A stretch of 9,702 bases of DNA from an uncultured Amaricoccus sp. (GTDB taxonomy: Bacteria > Pseudomonadota > Alphaproteobacteria > Rhodobacterales > Rhodobacteraceae), in contig NZ_CALAGI010000059.1 in assembly GCF_937891315.1 (NCBI RefSeq), forward strand, positions 1 through 9,702, read 5' to 3'. The position numbers and the translations under genes were made by a program. Each line of letters starts with the position of its first letter. Within the stretch, counting starts at the first letter, position 1. Of this stretch, positions 1 to 5,292 are shown one piece after another. The notes beneath the pieces are model-generated. The model was not told the origin of the DNA and did not search any database. It worked only from the letters and a program-made list of their open reading frames with translations.

Positions 1-55
1 TCGTCACCATCGCCGCTATCGTACTCTGGATACGGTAAGTGTCCACAGATCCTAG
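1..55. mobile_element. Possible IS5-family (IS427-like) terminus inserted at CTAG
   Basis: Reading leftward from position 52, the minus strand begins GGATCTGTGGACACTTACCG. This resembles the short terminal inverted repeats of IS5-family elements that insert at CTAG/YTAR sites. The segment is near 50% GC, well below its surroundings, and it coincides with the loss of similarity in the BrnA-like frame. No transposase and no second end are inside the window. The call rests on pattern memory only. A chance divergent C-terminus is the main alternative. Confidence 0.35.
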
Positions 56-355
56 CCCCCGGATCTCCTTCGAGATCACCAGCAGCATGTAGGTCCGCAG
101 CACCCGGTTCATCCGCGCCTGATAGCCGTGGCCGAGGCTCTGGTACCAGCGCACCAGATCGGCGTCGAAGGCCGCCGTGACCCGCGCCTTCTTCGCCCGC
201 ACCGGCACCTCGCGCTCGATGCGGTACCATTCCTCGGGCACATGCGCCTCGCGCAGCTTGCGCTGGCGGCTCCATTCCTCGAGCTCGTGCAATTCGCGGA
301 CGGCGCGGGCATAGGCGCGCTCCTCGAGCTTGGTGCGTTTGCGGTCATTGGTCAT
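1..355 (-). pseudogene. BrnA-like antitoxin, 3' end apparently interrupted; runs off the left edge
   Basis: The frame starts at the ATG at 355 and stays open to base 1, so the stop is not in the window. The N-terminus is charged and helical (MTNDRKRTKLEERAYARAVR). Residues 58-90 read ARVTAAFDADLVRWYQSLGH followed by GYQARMNRVLRTYM. This is the ribbon-helix-helix-like pattern of BrnA antitoxins (BrnT/BrnA type II systems), which bind their own promoter and neutralise a BrnT RNase. Related proteins, as remembered, continue after SKEI with a short RGDRDWKG-like tail. Here the frame instead reads RGLGSVDTYRIQS, and the change falls at a CTAG (52-55) beside an IS-like terminus. No BrnT gene lies upstream, where it usually sits; hiuH is there. 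The gene is therefore either an orphan or has its partner beyond the left edge. No clear Shine-Dalgarno precedes the ATG. The family call is fairly good; the interruption is inference. Confidence 0.6.
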
Positions 356-428
356 CGCGGGCAATCCGGTCCGGTGAAAACCGCCATCCTGCCACATCCG
401 CGTTAACCATCCGCGAAGCCGCGAAAAT

Positions 429-471
429 CATGCGCATGCGTCGCACATGCTTCGCACATGCGATGCGCATG
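429..471. repeat. GCATGCG-type inverted and direct repeat cluster
   Basis: CATGCGCAT at 429-437 pairs perfectly with ATGCGCATG at 463-471. Between them, TCGCACATGC occurs twice in direct orientation (441-450 and 452-461), an 11-bp period close to one helical turn. CGCATGCG at 433-440 is itself palindromic. The cluster lies downstream of hiuH and upstream of the BrnA-like gene, so it could be an operator for the antitoxin, a transcription-end structure for hiuH, or a small chromosomal repeat. The arrangement is visible in the sequence; its function is not known. Confidence 0.55.
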
Positions 472-512
472 AAGATTTCCGAGCGATCCGAACGGGTTAA
501 TCCCCCGCCGCC

Positions 513-878
513 CTAACTTCCGCGATAGGTCGAATAACTGTACGGCGCCAGCAGCAGCGGCACATGATAATGCGCCTCCAGATCGGCGATGCCGAAGCGG
601 ATCGGGATCCGGTCGAGAAACCGCGGGCTTTCCCCCGGCGCGCCGCTGGCGTCGAGATAGTCCCCGGCGTGGAACAGCAACTCCCAGACGCCCGCCGCCA
701 TCCGGCCCTTGCCGATCACCGGCGCATCGGTGCGGCCGTCGGCGTTGGTCACCACCGAATGTGTCAGCGACCGCGATTCCCCCTCGATCCGGTAGAGATC
801 GATGCGCATCCCCGCCGCCGGGCAGCCCCGGGCCGCGTCCAGCACATGGGTCGTCAGATATCCCGCCGTTTCGCTCAT
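513..878 (-). CDS. hiuH: 5-hydroxyisourate hydrolase (transthyretin-like)
   Basis: This 121-residue protein has the usual length of bacterial HIU hydrolase, a homotetramer that converts 5-hydroxyisourate, the uricase product, to OHCU. Family marks visible are the N-terminal LTTHVLD with His11, NADGRTD with Arg49, the HAGDY segment around residue 70, the HYHVPLLLAPYSYSTYRGS C-terminus with His103 and His105, and the terminal YRGS signature that separates HIU hydrolases from animal transthyretins. His, Arg, His and the YRGS tail form the known active site. The ATG at 878 is preceded by GGAGG six bases upstream, which fixes the start. No signal peptide is seen, so it should be cytoplasmic. It is transcribed divergently from puuE-uraD, whose UraD half carries out the next step. 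The two probably share a regulatory region. Confidence is high. Confidence 0.95.
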   Translation of the reverse strand: MSETAGYLTTHVLDAARGCPAAGMRIDLYRIEGESRSLTHSVVTNADGRTDAPVIGKGRMAAGVWELLFHAGDYLDASGAPGESPRFLDRIPIRFGIADLEAHYHVPLLLAPYSYSTYRGS

Positions 879-907
879 CGGTCCTCCGGTCGCTTTCCTG
901 TCCTTGC

Positions 908-937
908 CTCCCGGCGCGGCCGCGCACCAGCCGGGAG
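908..937. promoter_or_regulatory. Inverted repeat in the hiuH leader
   Basis: CTCCCGGC (908-915) and GCCGGGAG (930-937) form a perfect 8-bp dyad with a 14-nt spacer, 30-60 nt upstream of the hiuH ATG. It could be an operator for a purine-responsive regulator or a hairpin in the hiuH leader RNA. The dyad is seen directly; the role is inferred. Confidence 0.35.
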
Positions 938-948
938 CCACCGGAATT

Positions 949-969
949 CTTTCAAGAAGATTTTGAAAG
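949..969. promoter_or_regulatory. TTTCAA/TTGAAA dyad between hiuH and puuE
   Basis: CTTTCAA (949-955) and TTGAAAG (963-969) are perfect 7-bp arms with a 7-nt spacer, in the AT-richest part of the divergent interval. The TTGAAA arm also resembles a -35 element facing puuE, but the -10 region 17 nt beyond it (CCCTAG) is weak. An operator that controls both directions is the simplest reading. No regulator gene lies in the window to pair with it. Confidence 0.4.
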
Positions 970-1034
970 GCAAGGCGATTCATCTCCCCTAGAGTGAAGT
1001 GAGGGCCGCGCCGGCGAAGGCGGAGCGGCGAGTC

Positions 1035-1040
1035 AGGAGG
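1035..1040 (+). promoter_or_regulatory. Ribosome binding site of puuE-uraD
   Basis: A full AGGAGG lies just before the GTG at 1044 and TTG at 1050. It rules out the longer frame from 999. Its 9-nt distance to the TTG is more usual than the 3 nt to the GTG, so the true start may be the TTG. Confidence 0.7.
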
Positions 1041-1043
1041 GAC

Positions 1044-2465
1044 GTGCGGTTGTCGCGATATCCGAGGAACACCCAGGGCTACGGCGGCGAGCCGCCCGCC
1101 GCCGACTGGCCCGGCGGCGCCAACATCGCCGTGCAATTCGTGCTGAACTACGAGGAGGGCGGCGAGAACTGCCTGTTGCACGGCGACGCCGGCTCCGAGG
1201 CCTTCCTCAGCGAGATACCGGGCGCCCAACCCTGGCCGGGCAAGCGGCACTGGAACATGGAATCGGTCTATGAATATGGCGCGCGCGCCGGCTTCTGGCG
1301 GCTGCGCGACCTGTTCGTCGGGCGCGGCGTGCCGCTGACGGTGTATGGCGTGGCCAGCGCGCTGGCGCGCTCGCCGGTGCAACTCGCCGCGATGAAGGAC
1401 GCGGGCTGGGAGATCGCGAGCCACGGGTTGAAATGGATCGACTACCGCGACTACGACCGCGCCGCCGAGGCCGCCGACATGGCCGAGGCGATCCGCCTGC
1501 ATACCGAGGTGGTCGGCGAGGCGCCGCGCGGCTGGTACACCGGGCGGACCTCGATCAACACCGTCGATCTCGCCTCCGAGGCAGGGATTTTCGACTATAT
1601 ATCGGATACTTATGACGACGACCTGCCCTATTGGCGGGAACATGACGGGCGCCAGCAGCTGATCGTGCCCTATTCGCTCGAGACCAACGACATGCGCTTC
1701 TCGGCCGGGACGTTCTCGACCGGAGAGGATTTCTATCTCTATCTCAAGGACAGCTTCGACATGCTCCTTGCCGAGGGCGCGGCGGGGCGGCCGAAGATGT
1801 TCTCGGTCGGACTGCATTGCCGGCTGGTCGGCCGGCCGGGCCGCGCCGCCGGGCTCGCGCGATTCATTGATTATGTACTCGGACATGACAAGGTCTGGAT
1901 CGCGAAGCGGATCGACATCGCCCGGCACTGGCGCGCACGGCATCCGGCCCCGGCGCAGGCCCCGCGGCCGACGACCCTGCCGCGAGACGCGTTCGTCGCG
2001 CGCTATGGCGGCGTTTTCGAGCATTCGCCCTGGATCGCCGAACGCGCCTGGGAACTGGAACTCGGGCCCGCGCATGACACGGCGGTCGGCCTGCACAACG
2101 CGCTGGCGCGGATGTTCCGCTCGGCCAGCGAGGCGGAGCGGTTGGGCGTGCTGACCGCGCATCCCGATCTTGCCGGCAAACTGGCGGCGGCGAACCGGCT
2201 GACGCCGGAATCAACGGCGGAACAGGCGGGCGCGGGACTCGATTCGCTGACCGACGCGGAACGGGCGACCTTCACCGAGCTCAACGACGCCTATGTCGCG
2301 CGCTTCGGCTTCCCCTTCATCATCGCGGTGCGGGGGCTCGGCAAGTCGGATATCCTGGCGGCGTTCCGCCATCGCATCCGCAACGACCGCGCGACCGAGT
2401 TCGCCACCGCCTGCGCCCAGGTGGAACGTATCGCGCTCCTGCGATTGAAGGAAATGCTGCCATGA
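1044..2465 (+). CDS. puuE: Bifunctional allantoinase (PuuE) / OHCU decarboxylase (UraD) fusion
   Basis: One frame of 473 residues holds two enzymes. Residues 1-300 are the metal-independent allantoinase of the polysaccharide-deacetylase (NodB-like) fold: RYPRN and YG near the start, AVQFVLNYEEGGEN at 29-42, ASHGLKWIDY with His127, GWYTGRTSINT, then HCRLVGRPGR and KRIDIARHW. Residues 312-473 are OHCU decarboxylase: GGVFEHSPWIAERAW, LTAHPDLAGK (His373), STAEQAGAG (Glu393) and FGFPFIIAVRG (Arg430), which match the His/Glu/Arg catalytic set. UraD makes S-allantoin and PuuE opens it to allantoate, so the fusion joins consecutive steps. AGGAGG at 1035-1040 excludes the in-frame GTG at 999. The start is GTG 1044 (3-nt spacing) or TTG 1050 (9-nt spacing, giving MSRYPRN, which fits the family). 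The stop overlaps allE by ATGA. Confidence 0.95.
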   Translation: MRLSRYPRNTQGYGGEPPAADWPGGANIAVQFVLNYEEGGENCLLHGDAGSEAFLSEIPGAQPWPGKRHWNMESVYEYGARAGFWRLRDLFVGRGVPLTVYGVASALARSPVQLAAMKDAGWEIASHGLKWIDYRDYDRAAEAADMAEAIRLHTEVVGEAPRGWYTGRTSINTVDLASEAGIFDYISDTYDDDLPYWREHDGRQQLIVPYSLETNDMRFSAGTFSTGEDFYLYLKDSFDMLLAEGAAGRPKMFSVGLHCRLVGRPGRAAGLARFIDYVLGHDKVWIAKRIDIARHWRARHPAPAQAPRPTTLPRDAFVARYGGVFEHSPWIAERAWELELGPAHDTAVGLHNALARMFRSASEAERLGVLTAHPDLAGKLAAANRLTPESTAEQAGAGLDSLTDAERATFTELNDAYVARFGFPFIIAVRGLGKSDILAAFRHRIRNDRATEFATACAQVERIALLRLKEMLP

Positions 2466-3355
2466 AGGACGCGTCCGTGACCGACATGCCCGTGAAGGAC
2501 ACCCCCTCGAAGTCGCTGCCGCGCTATTGGGCGCCTTGGGGCGGCCTTCCCGGTCAGCACGAACTGCTGTCCGGCCGCGCCGTCTTCACCGAGGCCTATG
2601 CCTTCATCCCGCGCGGGGTGATGACCGATATCGTGACCAGCGCGCTGCCTTTCTGGGAGGGGAGCCGCGCCTGGATCATCGCCCGGCCGATGTCCGGCTT
2701 CTCCGAGACCTTCTCGCAATACATCATGGAGGTGTTGCCCGGCGGCGGCAGCGACCGGCCGGAGCTCGACCCCGGGGCGGAGGGCTGCCTCTTCGTCCTG
2801 CAGGGCGGCCTGACACTGACCCTGGCGGGCGGGACGCACGAGATGGAGCCCGGCGGCTTCGCCTTCATCCCGCCGGGCGTGGTCTGGACGGTCCGCAACA
2901 CCGGCGCCGAGCCGGCGCGGTTCCACTGGATCCGCAAGGCCTACGAGCCGGTGGAGGGCCTCGGCCTGCCCGACCCGATCATCGGCAACGAGCGGGCGAT
3001 CAAGAACACGCCGATGCCCGACACCGAGGGCCGCTGGACGACCACCCGGTTCTTCGATCACGACGACATGCGCATGGACATGCATGTGACCATCGTCAAT
3101 CTGCACCCGGGCGCCGAGATCCCGTTCACCGAGACCCACGTGATGGAGCACGGCCTCTACGTCCTGGAGGGCAAGGGCATCTACAAGCTCAACCGCGACT
3201 GGGTGGAGGTCGAGGCGGGCGATTTCATGTGGCTGCGCGCCTTCTGCCCGCAGGGCTGCTACGCTGGCGGCCCGGGGCGCTTCCGCTACCTGCTTTACAA
3301 GGACGTGAACCGCCATCCGCGGCTGGCCGGCCGCGGCATGCTGGCCGGACGATGA
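2462..3355 (+). CDS. allE: (S)-ureidoglycine aminohydrolase, bicupin
   Basis: This 297-residue bicupin matches the usual length of AllE/UGlyAH, which releases ammonia from (S)-ureidoglycine to give (S)-ureidoglycolate. The N-terminal cupin spans about 70-155 (EGCLFVLQGGLTLTL, FAFIPPGVVWTV). The C-terminal cupin spans about 205-280 (HVTIVNLHPGAEIPFTETHV, MEHGLYVLEGKGIYKL). Glu224, His226, His230, Gln264 and Lys280 have the same spacing as the Mn2+ ligands and active-site lysine of the Arabidopsis enzyme (235, 237, 241, 275, 291, from memory). No export signal is seen, so it is probably cytoplasmic. The ATG sits inside the puuE-uraD stop (ATGA), which suggests translational coupling, and its own stop overlaps allA the same way. 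Its substrate needs allantoate amidohydrolase (AllC), which is not in the window. Confidence 0.93.
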   Translation: MKDASVTDMPVKDTPSKSLPRYWAPWGGLPGQHELLSGRAVFTEAYAFIPRGVMTDIVTSALPFWEGSRAWIIARPMSGFSETFSQYIMEVLPGGGSDRPELDPGAEGCLFVLQGGLTLTLAGGTHEMEPGGFAFIPPGVVWTVRNTGAEPARFHWIRKAYEPVEGLGLPDPIIGNERAIKNTPMPDTEGRWTTTRFFDHDDMRMDMHVTIVNLHPGAEIPFTETHVMEHGLYVLEGKGIYKLNRDWVEVEAGDFMWLRAFCPQGCYAGGPGRFRYLLYKDVNRHPRLAGRGMLAGR

Positions 3356-3858
3356 ACCTCGCGCGCGACCTCGTCGTCGAGCCGCTGACCGCCGAGGCGT
3401 TCCGACCGTTCGGCGACGTCATCGAGGCGCGGGGGACGCCGAGTTTTCAGATCAATGGCGGAATGTGCGACCGGTTTCACGATCTCGCCCGCGTCGAGCT
3501 GGCGGGGACGGCGCCGCGTCTCGGGATCAGCGTCGGCTACGGGCGGCCCTATCCGCTGCCGCTCGACCTCACCCTGGTGGAGCGGCATCCCTATGGCAGC
3601 CAGGCCTTCGTGCCGATGACCGAGGATCCGTTCCTCGTGATCGTCGCGCCGGATGAAGGTGGCGTGCCGGGACGGCCCCGGGCGTTCCTGACGACGCCGG
3701 GGCAGGGGGTGAACTACCTGCGCGCCGTCTGGCATGGTGTGCTGACCCCGCTCGGGCGCGCGGCGCCGTTCCTGATCATCGACCGGGTCGCGGGCGCGGA
3801 GGTCAATCTGGAAGAATATGTCTATTCCGCCCCGTGGCGAATAACGGGCTTCGAATAG
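3352..3858 (+). CDS. allA: Ureidoglycolate lyase
   Basis: This 168-residue protein is of usual AllA length (160-175). AllA splits (S)-ureidoglycolate into glyoxylate and urea, the last step of the ureide route. Family marks are EPLTAEAFRPFGDVIEA at the N-terminus, TLVERHPYGSQAFVPM at 74-89, FLVIVAP at 94-100, and GVNYLRAVWHGVLTPL with Trp127-His128 at 119-134, followed by FLIIDR and the acidic VNLEEY segment of the cupin-like fold. The ATG overlaps the allE stop (ATGA). The same frame is open upstream to 2527, but that part is out of phase with allE and is not coding. It is the last gene of the plus-strand operon and is followed at once by stem-loops. Confidence is high. Confidence 0.94.
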   Translation: MNLARDLVVEPLTAEAFRPFGDVIEARGTPSFQINGGMCDRFHDLARVELAGTAPRLGISVGYGRPYPLPLDLTLVERHPYGSQAFVPMTEDPFLVIVAPDEGGVPGRPRAFLTTPGQGVNYLRAVWHGVLTPLGRAAPFLIIDRVAGAEVNLEEYVYSAPWRITGFE

Positions 3859-3860
3859 CG

Positions 3861-3914
3861 GCGGTCTGAAGAAAAGGCCCCTCTCCCCTCAGACCGCGCT
3901 TTCGACACCGAAAG
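3861..3914 (+). terminator. Tandem stem-loops after allA
   Basis: GCGGTCTGA (3861-3869) and TCAGACCGC (3889-3897) form a perfect 9-bp stem with a 19-nt loop, starting 3 nt after the allA stop codon. A second hairpin follows: CTTTCG (3899-3904) and CGAAAG (3909-3914) with a 4-nt loop. No long U tract follows either stem, so this is not a textbook intrinsic terminator. Position and stem strength favour a transcript end or a 3'-protecting structure for the ureide operon. Confidence 0.5.
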
Positions 3915-4064
3915 TCTCGGATAGACTTACGAGCCAGACACGTACAACTTGACCAAGTACAACCAACCGAGAACCTGCCGACCACTCATGTACAGGCGCC
4001 GCGATATCGGCTCCCCCGCTCCCGGCATCGGCGTGCCAGGGTCGGATATTCATAGGCGCGGACC

Positions 4065-4093
4065 TTGTCACCATCGCGACACCCCGGATAATA
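4065..4093 (+). promoter_or_regulatory. Candidate sigma-70 promoter facing into non-coding DNA
   Basis: TTGTCA (4065-4070; 5 of 6 to consensus) is followed after 18 nt by TAATAT in a locally AT-rich patch (4 of 6). It points right, towards and antisense to the GST gene, with no supported gene of its own. A start near 4100 would give a small or antisense RNA. An isolated sequence match is weak evidence. Confidence 0.25.
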
Positions 4094-4186
4094 TATCGCG
4101 CCTGCGAAATGTCCAGAGGTCATTCGCAATGGCGATAAAAATGCTGCGGCGCGGCAACGACGGATTCGAGGATCGGGAGACGCGCT

Positions 4187-4204
4187 TTCGGATCAGCTTC
4201 CGAA
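4187..4204 (-). terminator. Stem-loop downstream of the GST gene
   Basis: TTCGGA (4187-4192) and TCCGAA (4199-4204) form a 6-bp stem with a 6-nt loop, about 64 nt past the GST stop on the minus strand. There is no clear U tract, so it is only a possible transcript end. Confidence 0.3.
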
Positions 4205-4267
4205 CCGGATCGCACCGCGCCGCGTCTCGTCCACCGGCTGGGTCAGGATCGCCGCCCGACAGGCGCG

Positions 4268-4882
4268 CTACCCGACCGGGCGGGTCGCCTCCATCGACGG
4301 CCGCGCGGCGAAGCGGGCCTCCCAGACGGCCAGCGCCGGTCGTCCGGCGCGCCAGTTCCGGTCGGCGAAGCGGAAATCGAGATAGCCAAGCGCGCAGCCA
4401 ACCGCGATCTGGCCGCAGTCGAGCGGGGCGGCGAGGTGCGACATCCAGCGGCCCTCGAGTGCGTCGAGCGCATGGGCGACCTTGGACCATTGCCCCTCGA
4501 CCCACGGCGCGAACCGGAATTCTTCCGGGCGCAGGCGGGTTTCATAGAGAGCGAGCACCGCCGCCTCGGCGATGCCGTGGCCCGTCGCCTCCAGTGTCAG
4601 CGTCTCCCAGAGCCGCGGCGCCGGCGGATACAGCCCACCCCCCGCGAGATCGACGAGGTAGCGACAGATCACCCGGCTGTCATAGAGCGCCGGACCGTCG
4701 GGGCGTTCCAGCGTCGGGATCTTGCCGAGCGGGTTGCGATTGACCGGATTGGTCCCGGGATCGAGCGGCGTGCCGCCCGACGGCACCAGCGCCACCTTGT
4801 CGATCAGTCCGGTCTCATGCAGCGTGACCGTCACCATCCGCACGAAGGGCGAGGTTGGTGAATGGTAGAGGCGGAGCATCAT
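4268..4882 (-). CDS. Glutathione S-transferase family protein
   Basis: This 204-residue protein is of normal GST length. The N-terminal thioredoxin-like domain (1-80) begins LRLYHSPTSPFVRMV, with Ser8/Ser11 where the catalytic Ser or Cys would lie. NPLGKIPTL carries the cis-Pro (Pro56), and YDSRVICRYL carries Ser69 in the place that binds the glutamyl part of glutathione. The C-terminal helical domain (about 85-200) contains LDCGQIAVGCALGYLDFR, the conserved N-cap box region of GSTs. The substrate cannot be read from the sequence. The ATGATG start overlaps the TGA of the upstream small protein, so the two are probably translated together; ATG 4882 or 4879 may be used. Similar GSTs follow dapF-mtaB in other alphaproteobacteria as far as I recall. 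Cytoplasmic; detoxification is inferred only from the family. Confidence 0.88.
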   Translation of the reverse strand: MMLRLYHSPTSPFVRMVTVTLHETGLIDKVALVPSGGTPLDPGTNPVNRNPLGKIPTLERPDGPALYDSRVICRYLVDLAGGGLYPPAPRLWETLTLEATGHGIAEAAVLALYETRLRPEEFRFAPWVEGQWSKVAHALDALEGRWMSHLAAPLDCGQIAVGCALGYLDFRFADRNWRAGRPALAVWEARFAARPSMEATRPVG

Positions 4883-5178
4883 TCCACCCGGCGCACGCGC
4901 AGCCTTCCGACGCCCGCGGCCTCGAGCTCGATGCCGGGACCGCCCGGCCGCAGCCTGAATACCCGCCGCACCCGGCCGTCGCCATGCAACCCGCTCTCGG
5001 CCTCCGCCCGGTGTGGTTTGGCGCGAATGCCCTCCGGCAGGTCGTCGAGCACGGCGTCATGCGCCGGGTCCTTCGGATGGGACGCCCGGTTCCGCGCGGC
5101 GATCAGCGCCAGCGCCGCCACCGTGCCATAGCGCACGGCCATCCAGGCGAGGGGGGTGAGGGCGATCGGGGCGGGCAT
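4879..5178 (-). CDS. Small conserved membrane-anchored protein of unknown function
   Basis: This is a 99-residue protein if it begins at the ATG at 5178; GGAGG lies about ten bases upstream. A longer frame from 5277 exists, but its extra part looks non-coding. Residues 1-28 (PLAWMAVRYGTVAALALIAA) form one hydrophobic segment followed by ARNR, fitting an N-terminal membrane anchor with the rest in the cytoplasm. The remainder is charged: DAVLDDLPEGIRAKPHR, then VRRVFRLRPGGPGIELEAAG and a basic end. The LDDLPEG and RRVFRL...PGIELEA pattern recalls small hypothetical proteins of Rhodobacterales, but I know no function. It overlaps the GST start by four bases and follows mtaB after 114 bp that contain a promoter-like site. 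Coding status is fairly sure because of the overlap, the ribosome site and the pattern. Confidence 0.7.
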   Translation of the reverse strand: MPAPIALTPLAWMAVRYGTVAALALIAARNRASHPKDPAHDAVLDDLPEGIRAKPHRAEAESGLHGDGRVRRVFRLRPGGPGIELEAAGVGRLRVRRVE

Positions 5179-5215
5179 GCGGACGTGTCCTCCGGCGGCG
5201 GGTTCCTGCCGCGAT

Positions 5216-5243
5216 GATATAGTCAGGAATCCGCCCGCGCAAA
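5216..5243 (-). promoter_or_regulatory. Weak candidate promoter for the small protein-GST pair
   Basis: On the minus strand TATATC (5221-5216) follows TTTGCG (5243-5238) with a 16-nt spacer, about 40 nt ahead of the small-protein ATG. The -10 is reasonable and the -35 is poor. It would allow the pair to be expressed apart from dapF-mtaB. Confidence 0.25.
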
Positions 5244-5292
5244 GCCTCGCTTCGTCGAACACTTCCGAGCGTGGCAATCCGGCGTCGATGCC

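Larger units (their letters stand above)
3859..4267. other. Gene-free interval between convergent allA and GST
   Basis: This 409-bp stretch has no supported coding region. It holds the stem-loops after allA, the imperfect ACTTG-AC-CAAGT palindrome near 3957, a promoter-like pair (4065-4093) facing right, and a hairpin just beyond the GST stop. Its GC content is lower and more uneven than the flanks around 3915-4150. Small frames can be read on both strands, but none has a good ribosome site together with a recognisable protein. It may be the remains of a lost gene. Confidence 0.5.

Noticed and set aside
879..2162. Long minus-strand extension of the hiuH frame across puuE-uraD
   Set aside because: hiuH ends its homology at the ATG at 878 with a good ribosome site; the extension is antisense to a clear bifunctional enzyme.
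3889..4074. 61-residue minus-strand frame in the allA-GST gap (contains VVLGQVVRVWLVSLSETFG)
   Set aside because: A faint likeness to a flavin-reductase tail was considered, but it is too short, has no ribosome site and runs through the allA stem-loops.
4129..4743. Plus-strand frame starting MAIKMLRRGNDGFEDRETRF
   Set aside because: It follows the candidate promoter and has a weak AGAGG upstream, but most of it is antisense to the GST and has biased, non-protein-like composition.
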